Source: Aeromicrobium sp. Leaf245 (GTDB taxonomy: Bacteria; Actinomycetota; Actinomycetes; Propionibacteriales; Nocardioidaceae). Taken from it: a DNA stretch of 64,000 nt. Where the stretch lies: contig NZ_OW824151.1 in NCBI RefSeq assembly GCF_942548115.1, positions 2,170,001-2,234,000 of the forward strand, given 5' to 3'. The notes under the pieces were generated by a model. It was given only the letters and a program-made list of their open reading frames with translations, had not been told where the DNA came from and did not search any database. Position 1 is the stretch's first letter, and each line of letters opens with the position of its first letter. Positions 18,082 through 29,503 of this stretch are shown here, one piece after another. The translations under genes were made by a program, and so were the position numbers.

Positions 18082-18106
18082 GCGGCCGGTCCGAGGGACC
18101 GGCCGC
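18082..18106 (-). terminator. Perfect hairpin downstream of arc
   Basis: GCGGCCGGTCC and GGACCGGCCGC form an 11-base-pair stem with a GAG loop, 24 bases after the arc stop. It probably ends the arc transcript and lies immediately upstream of the possible CTG start of the GNAT gene. Confidence 0.7.
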
Positions 18107-18129
18107 GCTGCGCTCCCCGGGTCGTGCGC

Positions 18130-19842
18130 TCAGAGGTACTGCCCCGTGTTCGCGACCGTGTCGATCGAGCGACCCGGCTCGTTGCCACCCTTGCCCGTGA
18201 TGAGGGTGCGGATGAAGACGATGCGCTCGCCCTTCTTGCCCGAGATGCGTGCCCAGTCATCGGGGTTCGTCGTGTTCGGGAGGTCCTCGTTCTCCTTGAA
18301 CTCGTCGAGGCACGCCTGCAGCATGTGCTGGACGCGCAGGCCCTTCTGGCCGGTCTCGAGCAGGTCCTTGATCGCCATCTTCTTGGCGCGGTCCACGATG
18401 TTCTGGATCATCGCCCCGGAGTTGAAGTCCTTGAAGTACAGGACCTCCTTGTCGCCGTTGGCGTACGTGACCTCGAGGAACTGGTTGTCCTCGGACTCGG
18501 TGTACATGGCCTCGACGGTGCGCTGGATCATGCCCTGCGTCGTGGCCGTGCGGTCACCGCCCCACTCGGCCAGGTCGTCGGGGTGCAGCGGCAGCGTGGG
18601 CGTCAGGTACTTGCTGAAGATGTCGCGGGCGGACTCGGCGTCGGGTCGCTCGATCTTGATCTTCACGTCGAGGCGTCCCGGGCGCAGGATGGCCGGGTCG
18701 ATCATGTCCTCGCGGTTGGAGGCGCCGATCACGAGCACGTTCTCGAGGCCCTCGACACCGTCGATCTCGCTGAGCAGCTGCGGGACGATCGTGTTCTCGA
18801 CGTCGGAGGACACGCCCGAGCCGCGGGTGCGGAACAACGAGTCCATCTCGTCGAAGAAGACGATGACCGGCGTGCCCTCGCTGGCCTTCTCGCGGGCACG
18901 CTGGAAGACGAGCCGGATGTGCCGCTCGGTCTCGCCGACGTACTTGTTGAGCAGCTCGGGGCCCTTGATGTTGAGGAAGAAGGAACGTCCTTCCTCGCCG
19001 GTGCGCTCGGAGACCTTCTTGGCCAGGCTCGCCGCGACCGCCTTGGCGATCATGGTCTTGCCGCAGCCGGGCGGCCCGTACAGCAGCACGCCCTTCGGCG
19101 GCTTGAGCTCGTGCTCGATGAAGACCTCGGGGTGCAGGTACGGGAGCTCGACGGCGTCGCGGATCGACTCGATCTGGCTGCGCAGGCCACCGATCGACTC
19201 GTAGTCGATGTCGGGGACCTCCTCGAGGACGAGCTCCTCGACCTCGCTCTTCGGGATCCGCTCGTACACGTACCCGGCGCGGCCGTCGAGCAGCAACGAG
19301 TCGCCCGCACGCAGCTTCATCCCCAGCAGCGAGTCGGCGAGCCGGACGATCTTCTCCTCGTCGGCGTTGCCGAGGACCAGGGCGCGCTCGCCGTCGGCCA
19401 GGATCTCCTTGAGCATGACGACCTCGCCGGTCGTCTCGAAGTCCAGCGCCGCGACCACGTTCATGGCCTCGTTGAGGATGACCTCCTGGCCCTTGCGGAG
19501 CTCGTCCCTGTCCACGGCCGGGCTCACGGTGACGCGCAGCTTGCGGCCACCGGTGAACACGTCGACCGTCTCGTCGGCGTTGAGCTGCAGGAACGTGCCG
19601 AAGCCGGTCGGCGGCTGGGCGAGCCGGTCGACCTCCTCCTTGAGCGTGACGATCTGGTCACGTGCCTCGCGCAGCGTGGACGTGAGCCGCTCGTTCTGCG
19701 CGTTGGTCGAGGACAGTCGGGCCTCGAGGTCGGACAGCCTGGAGTCGAGGGAACCCTCCGAGCCCAACCGGCGCCGGAGGTGCTCGACCTCCGCGCGCAG
19801 GTACGCCAGCTCGTGTTCCGATCCACCGGGGTTCTCGTTCAC
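18130..19842 (-). CDS. arc: Proteasome-associated AAA ATPase ARC (Mpa)
   Basis: A 570-residue hexameric unfoldase that binds Pup and feeds tagged proteins to the proteasome. N-terminal coiled coil (about 10-75), two OB folds (about 80-200), and an AAA domain with Walker A GPPGCGKT (256-263) and Walker B FFDEMD (329-334). The C-terminal tail is TGQYL, matching the HbYX-like GQYL motif that opens the alpha-ring gate. GTG 19842 is chosen because it gives the coiled-coil N-terminus and has GGAGG 8 bases upstream. The frame is open to 20442, but that part is antisense-shifted trmI. Separated from dop by a GNAT and a glycosyltransferase gene. Confidence 0.96.
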   Translation of the reverse strand: MNENPGGSEHELAYLRAEVEHLRRRLGSEGSLDSRLSDLEARLSSTNAQNERLTSTLREARDQIVTLKEEVDRLAQPPTGFGTFLQLNADETVDVFTGGRKLRVTVSPAVDRDELRKGQEVILNEAMNVVAALDFETTGEVVMLKEILADGERALVLGNADEEKIVRLADSLLGMKLRAGDSLLLDGRAGYVYERIPKSEVEELVLEEVPDIDYESIGGLRSQIESIRDAVELPYLHPEVFIEHELKPPKGVLLYGPPGCGKTMIAKAVAASLAKKVSERTGEEGRSFFLNIKGPELLNKYVGETERHIRLVFQRAREKASEGTPVIVFFDEMDSLFRTRGSGVSSDVENTIVPQLLSEIDGVEGLENVLVIGASNREDMIDPAILRPGRLDVKIKIERPDAESARDIFSKYLTPTLPLHPDDLAEWGGDRTATTQGMIQRTVEAMYTESEDNQFLEVTYANGDKEVLYFKDFNSGAMIQNIVDRAKKMAIKDLLETGQKGLRVQHMLQACLDEFKENEDLPNTTNPDDWARISGKKGERIVFIRTLITGKGGNEPGRSIDTVANTGQYL

Positions 19843-19960
19843 GATCGCCACCTCCTGCTCGTCGAGTTCGACCCTAGCCGAGATCAGGTTGCACCAAGGG
19901 TCGACCGAGCGCGCGCCGGATGACGATCCGGTTTCGCCGTGCCTGCGGTGCCCGAGGTGA

Positions 19961-20848
19961 TCAGTCGGACATGCCCGCCGGTCGGGGCCCGTCGTAGTCG
20001 GGTCCGTAGGCCCCCGGGGCGGGGCGACGGGTCTTCTCCAGCGCCGGGTGTCCGGGTGCCATGCGCCGCGCGGTGACCAGGAAGGCGGTGTGCCCGACCA
20101 TGCGGTGGTCGGGGCGCACGGCGAGTCCCTCGAGGTGCCAGCCGCGCTGCATCGTCTCCCACGCCGTCGGCTCGGTGAAGCCACCGTCGGCACGCAGGGT
20201 CTCCACGAAGCGCGACAGCTGCGTGGTGGTGGCCACGTAGGCGCACACGAGACCACCGGGGACCAGGCGCTCGGCCGCGAGCGGGACGCACGACCACGGG
20301 TCCACCATGTCGAGCACGAGCCGGTCGATCTCCGGCTCGGCCATGACCTCGCGCACGTCACCGACGGTGAGCGTCCACTGCGGAAGGTCCGGCCCGACGA
20401 TCTGCTCGACGTTCTGGCGGGCCGTCTCGGCGAACTCCTCACGGATCTCGTACGAGCCCAGGTGCCCGTCGGGTCCGATCGCCCTCAGGAGGTAGGCGGT
20501 CAGGCTGCCGGAGCCGGCTCCGGCCTCCACGACCCGCGCGCCCGGGAAGATGTCGGCCATCGTGACGATGTGGGCGGCGTCCTTGGGGTAGATGATCGCG
20601 GCGCCGCGGGGCATCGAGACCACGTACTCCGACAGCAGTGGACGGAACACCTGGTACTGCCCGTCGAGCGTGGACGTGACGACGATGCCCTCGGGCTCGC
20701 CGATGATGTCGTCGTGGCGGAGCTGGCCCTTCTTGGTCGAGAACTCACGCCCGACCTCGAGCCGGATGTTGTGCTTGCGCCCCTTCGCGTCGGAGAGTCG
20801 TACCCACTCCCCCTCGACGAACGGTCCACTGCGCATCCAGGTGGTCAT
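19961..20848 (-). CDS. trmI: tRNA (adenine-N1)-methyltransferase TrmI
   Basis: A 295-residue SAM-dependent enzyme that makes m1A58 in the T-loop of tRNAs. It has an N-terminal beta domain ([13 protein letters not shown]) and a Rossmann fold with the SAM motif [11 protein letters not shown] (residues 107-116), followed by [11 protein letters not shown] 20848 overlaps the preceding protease stop by 4 bases (ATGA), so the two are translationally coupled. trmI is also found close to mpa in mycobacteria. An extended Pro-rich C-terminus is normal for actinobacterial TrmI. Confidence 0.93.
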   Translation of the reverse strand: MTTWMRSGPFVEGEWVRLSDAKGRKHNIRLEVGREFSTKKGQLRHDDIIGEPEGIVVTSTLDGQYQVFRPLLSEYVVSMPRGAAIIYPKDAAHIVTMADIFPGARVVEAGAGSGSLTAYLLRAIGPDGHLGSYEIREEFAETARQNVEQIVGPDLPQWTLTVGDVREVMAEPEIDRLVLDMVDPWSCVPLAAERLVPGGLVCAYVATTTQLSRFVETLRADGGFTEPTAWETMQRGWHLEGLAVRPDHRMVGHTAFLVTARRMAPGHPALEKTRRPAPGAYGPDYDGPRPAGMSD

Positions 20849-21798
20849 GATTCCCTTCGGTAGGCCGTGTCGACGTCCGCCGCCAGCAGGATCCCCACCG
20901 GGCGGTCGTCGTCGTCGACGAGCAGGTACACGTCGGCGGGGTGGGCGGTCATCGCCCGCAGCAGCGTGGTGCCCCGGGCCCGCACGCTGAGGCGCGGCCA
21001 CTCCGGCGACACGTCGTCGCCCAAGGCGCGGCCGAGCTCGTCGGCGCGCAGCGCGTTCATGCGTGCCCCGCGGTCGGCACCGCGCAGCGCGGCCGTGGCT
21101 CCCGTCCAGAGGAAGAAGGCGACGAAGCCGACGAGCAGCACGTCGATCCACCAGCGGGCGCCCCAGGCGGCGCCCTGGACGGCCCGCACGACCACGAGGA
21201 CGCCCAGGGCGAGGGCCGCCAGACGTCCGATCCACGCGGTCACCACGACACCCCGACGTTCGGACCCGGTGAGCTGCCAGATGATCGCGCGCAGGACCCG
21301 GCCACCGTCGAGCGGGAGACCCGGGAGCATGTTGAAGGCGGCGACCAGCAGGTTGACCCAGCCGATCGACCACCACAGGTCACGGGCGACGCCGGTGGAG
21401 CCGTCCGCGATCCCGTGGGCGAGCAGACCGATCGCGAGCGAGGCGAGGGGACCGACGACCGACGTGACCAGCTCCTGCCACGGCGTGCGGCTCTCGCCCT
21501 CGATGGCGGTCTCGCCGCCGAGGAGGTGCAGCGTGACCGTCGGGACCCGCATGCCGAACGACCGGGCGACGGCGAGGTGCGCGAGCTCGTGCACGAGGAC
21601 CGAGACGTAGAGCGCCAGGACGAACGACGCGGCGACCACGTAGGCGTTCGTGCTGGCCTCGACGGCGAAGCGGGGCGCGAACAGCACGACGAGCACCACG
21701 CCCATGAGCAGCAGCGAGGGCCGGGCGAGCAGGTCAGCACCCGCCAGCCGGCCGAACCGGACGGTGCCTGCAGGACGCGGGCTGGACGGGACGCTCAC
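20845..21798 (-). CDS. Site-2 protease family intramembrane metalloprotease (M50)
   Basis: A 317-residue membrane protease. The zinc motif HELAH is at 70-74 in the second hydrophobic region, and the third zinc ligand Asp164 lies in NMLPGLPLDGGR. About six hydrophobic segments are present, and the C-terminus (DVYLLVDDDDRPVGILLAADV) resembles one CBS repeat. Such proteases cut membrane-embedded substrates such as anti-sigma factors; the target is unknown. GTG 21798 has TAGGTT 6 bases upstream. It overlaps trmI by 4 bases. Confidence 0.88.
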   Translation of the reverse strand: MSVPSSPRPAGTVRFGRLAGADLLARPSLLLMGVVLVVLFAPRFAVEASTNAYVVAASFVLALYVSVLVHELAHLAVARSFGMRVPTVTLHLLGGETAIEGESRTPWQELVTSVVGPLASLAIGLLAHGIADGSTGVARDLWWSIGWVNLLVAAFNMLPGLPLDGGRVLRAIIWQLTGSERRGVVVTAWIGRLAALALGVLVVVRAVQGAAWGARWWIDVLLVGFVAFFLWTGATAALRGADRGARMNALRADELGRALGDDVSPEWPRLSVRARGTTLLRAMTAHPADVYLLVDDDDRPVGILLAADVDTAYRRES

Positions 21799-21804
21799 GA
21801 CGCC

Positions 21805-21810
21805 AACCTA
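21805..21810 (-). promoter_or_regulatory. -10 hexamer TAGGTT, M50 protease-trmI
   Basis: TAGGTT on the minus strand, 6 bases before GTG 21798. Confidence 0.45.
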
Positions 21811-21826
21811 GCGGGCGGTCCAGGCG

Positions 21827-22474
21827 TCACGCGGTGGCCCAGAGCTCCCTCAGCATCGAGACGTCGAGGCCGGCCAGGCTGGGCCGCACCAGGCGGCGCG
21901 GACCGTCCGGCACCGTGACCATGTGCGGCACGACGAGGACGACGCAGCCGGCGGCGTCCGCCGAGGCGGCTCCGGTCGCGGAGTCCTCGACGGCCAGGCA
22001 GTCGGCCGGGTCCACCCCCAGCATCCGGGCGGCCGCCAGGTAGGGCTCGGGGTGCGGCTTGCCGCGGCTGACCTCGTCGCCGGTGACGACGGCGTCGAAG
22101 GGCAGCGCCTCGACGACCGGCGCGGCGATCGAGCGGTACGACATCGTCACGAGGGCCTGGGGAACACCGGCCTCGGCGAGGGCCCGCACCAGCTCGGGAG
22201 CGCCCGGACGCCAGGGCTGGTCGCGCCGCATCGCCTCGCCGAGCTCGTTCACGAGGTGGTCGACGATCTGCTCGGGGTGGAGCCCGGAGCCGATGTGGGC
22301 CTCGATCCGGTGCGCGGCCTCGAGCAGGTCGCTCCCGACGAGGGCGAGGCCGTCCTCCTCGGTCCAGGTGGCCCCGTGCCGGGCCGCCAGGGCGGTCTCG
22401 GCGGCCATCCAGAGCGGCTCGGTGTCGACGATGGTGCCGTCGAGGTCCCACAGGACGGCGGCGGGGAAGGTCAC
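21827..22474 (-). CDS. HAD-superfamily hydrolase (beta-phosphoglucomutase/phosphatase-like)
   Basis: A 215-residue HAD phosphatase. Motif I WDLDGTIVDTEP (nucleophile and acid/base Asp), motif II VTMSY, motif III Lys in GDEVSRGKPHPEPY, and motif IV VEDSATG are all present, with a helical cap between motifs I and II. It dephosphorylates a small phosphorylated metabolite that cannot be named from sequence. GTG 22474 has TAGGCT 6 bases upstream. It lies 28 bases before the M50 gene on the same strand and may share its transcript. Confidence 0.88.
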   Translation of the reverse strand: MTFPAAVLWDLDGTIVDTEPLWMAAETALAARHGATWTEEDGLALVGSDLLEAAHRIEAHIGSGLHPEQIVDHLVNELGEAMRRDQPWRPGAPELVRALAEAGVPQALVTMSYRSIAAPVVEALPFDAVVTGDEVSRGKPHPEPYLAAARMLGVDPADCLAVEDSATGAASADAAGCVVLVVPHMVTVPDGPRRLVRPSLAGLDVSMLRELWATA

Positions 22475-22480
22475 CGCACG

Positions 22481-22486
22481 AGCCTA
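22481..22486 (-). promoter_or_regulatory. -10 hexamer TAGGCT, HAD hydrolase
   Basis: TAGGCT on the minus strand, 6 bases before GTG 22474. Confidence 0.5.
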
Positions 22487-22512
22487 GAAGACGCTCCGTC
22501 GGACTCCACGCC

Positions 22513-22518
22513 TAGGTT
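22513..22518 (+). promoter_or_regulatory. -10 hexamer TAGGTT, MFS transporter
   Basis: TAGGTT ends 9 bases before ATG 22528, allowing only a very short leader. Confidence 0.35.
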
Positions 22519-22527
22519 GGACCCGTC

Positions 22528-23826
22528 ATGACCGAGCTCACGCCCCGCCCGCCCACCCACGGGGCCGACGCCGTGCGCACCTGGGCCCGCGGACCGCTGC
22601 GCCCGTTCCGCCATCCGCAGTACCGACCGCTGATCGGTGCGGCGGCCTTCGAGCTGCTCGGCGAGGGCGTCTGGGTCATCGCGGTCGTGTGGCAGGTCAT
22701 CGCGCTCGGGGGCGGCCCCGGTGCCCTGTCGCTCGCCATCACGGGCTACTCCCTCGGCATGGTGGCCACCGTGCTGGTCGGCGGCGTCGTCGCCGACCGC
22801 GTGCCGCAGCGTCGCATCCTCATGGCCACCGCCACGACCCGCATGGTCGTGCTCCTGGGCGTCGCGGCCCTGGCGCTCGGGGGCGGGCTCGAGATCTGGC
22901 ACCTCACGGTCGGGGGCACCGTGCTGGGCATGGCTGTCGGCTTCTACTTCCCGGCCTACAGCGCCCTGCTCCCCTCGATCGTCGAGTCCGACGACCTGCT
23001 CGCCGCCAACGGCGTGGAGGGGTTCCTGCGGCCCACGCTCCAGCACGCGGGCGGCCCCGCGCTCGGCAGCGTCGTGGTCGCGTTCGCCTCGCCGGCGTGG
23101 GCCCTGCTGCTCGTGGCCGTCTGCCAGCTCGGCTGCCTGCTCACCCTGCTGCTGCTCCGCCCGGTCCCGCTGCGCCGCGACCCGGCCAGCCTCGGTGGCC
23201 ATCCCGTGCGGGGTGCTCTCGCCGACCTGCGGATCGGGCTGCGCTACATGGTCACCACGCCGTGGTTCCTGGCCACGCTGCTGTTCGCGTGCCTCATGCT
23301 CCTGCTGGTCATCGGACCGATGGACGTCCTCATCCCGTTCGTGGTCAAGGAGGGCGGAGGCGACGCCACGGGGCACGCGTGGATCCTCGCGGCCTACGGC
23401 GCCGGCAGCGCGCTCGCGTCGCTCGGCATGAGCATGCTGCGCATGCCACGTCGCTACCTCACGGTCATGAACCTCATGTGGGGCGTCGGGTGCCTGCCGC
23501 TCGTGGTCGTCGGCTTCACGTCGTCGGTGCCGCTCATCGCCGTCGCCCTGTTCGTCGTCGGGGTGCTCATCTCCGCGCCGATGGTGATCTGGGGCACGTT
23601 GCTGCAGCGTCGCGTGCCGCCCGAGCTGCTCGGCCGGGCCTCCAGCCTCGACTTCTTCGTCTCGCTGCTGCTGGTGCCCGCATCGGTCGCGATCGCCGGT
23701 CCCACGGCGGAGGCGGTGGGTCTGCGCGAGGTGTTCCTGGTCGCCGCCGCCGTGCCGCTCGTCGTGGCCGCGGTCGCGATCGTGTGGGCCCGGATGCCCG
23801 CCGACGAGATCGCCCACCCGCTCTGA
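22528..23826 (+). CDS. MFS exporter (EntS-like, MFS_3 type)
   Basis: A 432-residue major facilitator protein with about 12 hydrophobic segments. The loop 2-3 motif GGVVADRVPQRRILM is the MFS A-motif, and PSIVESDDLLAANGVEGFL is typical of the EntS/MFS_3 exporters. An N-terminal cytoplasmic tail carries ARGPLRPFRHPQYRPLIGA. It is presumed to export a small molecule by proton exchange; the substrate is unknown. It is upstream of and co-directional with metH, but a 9-base-pair hairpin starts 7 bases after its stop, so the two are probably separate units. Confidence 0.87.
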   Translation: MTELTPRPPTHGADAVRTWARGPLRPFRHPQYRPLIGAAAFELLGEGVWVIAVVWQVIALGGGPGALSLAITGYSLGMVATVLVGGVVADRVPQRRILMATATTRMVVLLGVAALALGGGLEIWHLTVGGTVLGMAVGFYFPAYSALLPSIVESDDLLAANGVEGFLRPTLQHAGGPALGSVVVAFASPAWALLLVAVCQLGCLLTLLLLRPVPLRRDPASLGGHPVRGALADLRIGLRYMVTTPWFLATLLFACLMLLLVIGPMDVLIPFVVKEGGGDATGHAWILAAYGAGSALASLGMSMLRMPRRYLTVMNLMWGVGCLPLVVVGFTSSVPLIAVALFVVGVLISAPMVIWGTLLQRRVPPELLGRASSLDFFVSLLLVPASVAIAGPTAEAVGLREVFLVAAAVPLVVAAVAIVWARMPADEIAHPL

Positions 23827-23832
23827 CCGTGA

Positions 23833-23864
23833 CCTCCCACGGACCCTTGCGTTCTCGTGGGAGG
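23833..23864 (+). terminator. Hairpin after the MFS gene / first stem of the metH leader
   Basis: CCTCCCACG and CGTGGGAGG form a perfect 9-base-pair stem with a 14-base loop. It could terminate the MFS transcript or be the first helix of the structured metH leader. Confidence 0.5.
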
Positions 23865-23967
23865 ATGGGTGCGAATCTCCGCGAAGGTCCACGCGAGCCC
23901 GCCGCCGGCTGGGGATTCCCACCATCACCCGAAGGACCCGACTCCGCTCCCTGCGGACGACGGAGTC
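23864..23967 (+). promoter_or_regulatory. Structured 5' leader of metH (candidate cis-regulatory RNA)
   Basis: Two further helices can be drawn before metH. A long-range stem pairs 23864-23877 (GATGGGTGCGAATC) with 23914-23926 (GATTCCCACCATC) with small bulges. A hairpin pairs GACTCCG (23940-23946) with CGGAGTC (23961-23967). The GCGAATC loop and a downstream CCCGC recall cobalamin riboswitches, but the spacing differs and no B12 box is recognisable. This is a candidate, not an assigned family. Confidence 0.35.
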
Positions 23968-24000
23968 TCGCAGTGTCGATCGTGGAGGACAGAGCCGACC

Positions 24001-27747
<3,747 letters not shown>

Positions 27748-27756
27748 GGCACGTGG

Positions 27757-27850
27757 CGGCCCGGCACCCCCGCCGGTGCTGTTCGCCGCCCACGGCCCGG
27801 CACTCCCGCCGGGCTGTATGCCGCCCCGGGCCCGGCACCCCCGCCGGGCC
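27757..27850 (+). repeat. Three tandem imperfect hairpin repeats after metH
   Basis: Three copies of a GGCCCGGCACCCCCGCCGG-type unit are spaced about 36 and 35 bases apart, starting near 27757, 27793 and 27827. Each can fold by pairing its CCCGGC arm with GCCGGG. The third copy is the most perfect (GGGCCCGGC with GCCGGGCCC). They probably act as a multi-hairpin terminator for metH. Confidence 0.7.
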
Positions 27851-27852
27851 CG

Positions 27853-27858
27853 TAGGGT
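27853..27858 (+). promoter_or_regulatory. -10 hexamer TAGGGT, PAC2 gene
   Basis: TAGGGT ends 6 bases before GTG 27865, directly after the last hairpin repeat. Confidence 0.5.
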
Positions 27859-27864
27859 GGTGAC

Positions 27865-28710
27865 GTGCAGTCGATCCCCCCTCTGAACGATCCCTGGATG
27901 GTGGCGGCGTTCGAGGGTTGGAACGACGCCGGTGACGCCGCGTCGTCCGTCGTCGACCACCTCGTCGACGAGTGGGACGCGCAGGTCCTGGCCGAGCTCG
28001 ACCCGGAGGACTACTACGACTTCCAGGTCTCGCGCCCGATCGTCCACCCCGACGAGGACGGCGCGCGGGTGCTGCACTGGCCCACGCCGACGCTGTTCCA
28101 CGCCCGCCCCCGGTCGTCGGACCGTGACGTGCTGCTCTTCAAGGCGCCCGAGCCGAACTTCCGCTGGAAGGGCTTCTGCTCGACCGTGCTCGGCCTGGCG
28201 AGGCTGGCCGGGGTCACCGAGGTGGTCACGCTCGGTGCCCTGCTGGCCGACACCCCGCACACGCGGCCGGTGCCGGTGAGCGGCTCCACCATCGACCCGG
28301 TCCTCGCCGAGCGTCTCTCCCTCCGCCCGTCCAGCTACGTCGGACCGGTCGGCATCAACGCGGTCCTGGGCGACGTGGCCTCGGCCGAGGGCCTCCCCGC
28401 CATCTCGTTGTGGGCGGCGGTGCCGCACTACGTGGCCGACCCGCCCTGCCCCAAGGCCACCCTCGCGCTGCTCGGCGCCCTGGAGGACGCGGTCGGTGTC
28501 GCGCTCCCCCAGGGGTCGCTGGAGGAGATGGCGCAGGCGTGGCAGCACGGCGCCGACGACCTCATGGGCCAGGATCCCGAGATCGCCGAGTACGTCGCGG
28601 AGCTGGAGAGCGAGCACACCACCGACGAGCTGCCCGAGGCCAGCGGCGACGCGATCGCGCGCGAGTTCGAGCGGTACCTGCGTCGGCGCAACGTCGACGG
28701 CGGCCCGTGA
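27865..28710 (+). CDS. PAC2 family protein
   Basis: A 281-residue member of the PAC2 family, named after a eukaryotic proteasome assembly chaperone. Conserved blocks are MVAAFEGWNDAGDAAS, YDFQVSRP, LGALLADTPHTRPVPVSG, the GPVGINAVL loop and the AAVPHYVADPPCPKA region. Its role in actinobacteria is not established; proximity to metH and mshC is conserved in mycobacteria. GTG 27865 has TAGGGT 6 bases upstream and begins the conserved N-terminus. A link to proteasome assembly should not be assumed from the name alone. Confidence 0.88.
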   Translation: MQSIPPLNDPWMVAAFEGWNDAGDAASSVVDHLVDEWDAQVLAELDPEDYYDFQVSRPIVHPDEDGARVLHWPTPTLFHARPRSSDRDVLLFKAPEPNFRWKGFCSTVLGLARLAGVTEVVTLGALLADTPHTRPVPVSGSTIDPVLAERLSLRPSSYVGPVGINAVLGDVASAEGLPAISLWAAVPHYVADPPCPKATLALLGALEDAVGVALPQGSLEEMAQAWQHGADDLMGQDPEIAEYVAELESEHTTDELPEASGDAIAREFERYLRRRNVDGGP

Positions 28711-28730
28711 GCGAGCGCCAGCGAGCGAAC
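28709..28730 (+). repeat. Short GCGAGCG repeat at the PAC2 gene end
   Basis: GCGAGCG occurs twice, 10 bases apart (28711 and 28721), overlapping the PAC2 stop. Similar GCGAGCG clusters are scattered in actinobacterial genomes; no function is known to me. Confidence 0.3.
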
Positions 28731-28786
28731 CCTGAGCACCTCACGCCGGTGCTCCCCCATCGTGCTTCTTCCAGGGGAGTGCCGAG

Positions 28787-29494
28787 GTGAGCGAGGACGC
28801 CAAGCTCCGCAAGATCCGTCAGCTGCTGGTGCTGGCCGAGGACCCCGGGGCGACGCCGGCCGAGGCGCAGGCGTGCCGCGACAAGGCCGAGCGGCTCATG
28901 GCCCAGTACGGCATCGACGCCGCGCTGCTGGCCAAGGACGGGCATCGCGCCGTCGGGATCGTCGACGCCTTCGTCCGCCTCGACGCGCCGTACGTGCGCG
29001 ACAAGGCCACCCTCGCCGTGCACGTGGCCCACGCGATGCGCTGCCAGTCGGTGCTGGTGGGTGCCGAGCCCTGCATCTCGGTGCACGTGTTCGGGCTCGA
29101 GGCCGACGTCCGGTGCACCGAGATCCTGGTCACCAGCCTGCTGCTCCAGGCCGCCCACGAGCTCGCGCGGGTCGAGATCCCGCGCGGCGAGCACGTCGCC
29201 GCATTCAAGCGGTCCTGGTGGCAGGGGTTCTCCCAGGCGGTCTACGTGCGGCTGCGGACCGTCGAGGACGACGCACGAGCGCAGGCACAGGCCGGGCGCG
29301 ACGACGGCGAGCCGTCGGTCGAGATGGTGCTCGCCGACCGCAGCCACGAGGTCGAGCAGGTCATGCACGAACGCTACGGATCGTTGCGCCGGGCACCCCG
29401 TCGACGCCTGAGCGGCACCGGCATCGACCACGGCTACGCCAGCGGTGAGCGGGCCGACCTGGGCCGCGGCACGTCGCTCACGACCCGCGACTGA
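28787..29494 (+). CDS. DUF2786 domain protein
   Basis: A 235-residue protein starting with a DUF2786 region (KLRKIRQLLVLAEDPGATPA to CRDKAERLMAQYGID, residues about 5-45), a short helical module found in phage- and actinobacteria-linked proteins. The rest (LEADVRCTEILVTSLLLQAA, SWWQGFSQAVYVRL) resembles the common DUF2786-associated C-terminal region. The function is unknown; no catalytic motif is evident. GTG 28787 follows a GGGGAG ribosome site. It is convergent with mshC, leaving only 9 bases between the stops, and no clear terminator is seen there. Confidence 0.8.
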   Translation: MSEDAKLRKIRQLLVLAEDPGATPAEAQACRDKAERLMAQYGIDAALLAKDGHRAVGIVDAFVRLDAPYVRDKATLAVHVAHAMRCQSVLVGAEPCISVHVFGLEADVRCTEILVTSLLLQAAHELARVEIPRGEHVAAFKRSWWQGFSQAVYVRLRTVEDDARAQAQAGRDDGEPSVEMVLADRSHEVEQVMHERYGSLRRAPRRRLSGTGIDHGYASGERADLGRGTSLTTRD

Positions 29495-29503
29495 CCGCAG
29501 GGC

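Noticed and set aside
23833..24000. Assignment of the metH leader to the cobalamin riboswitch family
   Set aside because: Only short pieces (GCGAATC, CCCGC) match; the distance between them is too long and no B12 box is seen. It is kept as an unassigned structured leader.
27865..28710. PAC2 protein as a proteasome assembly factor
   Set aside because: The family name comes from a eukaryotic chaperone; the gene is over 7 kb from the proteasome genes and nothing in sequence shows that role here.
28709..28730. GCGAGCG repeat as a mobile element end
   Set aside because: Only two 7-base copies, no inverted flanks, no target duplication and no transposase nearby.
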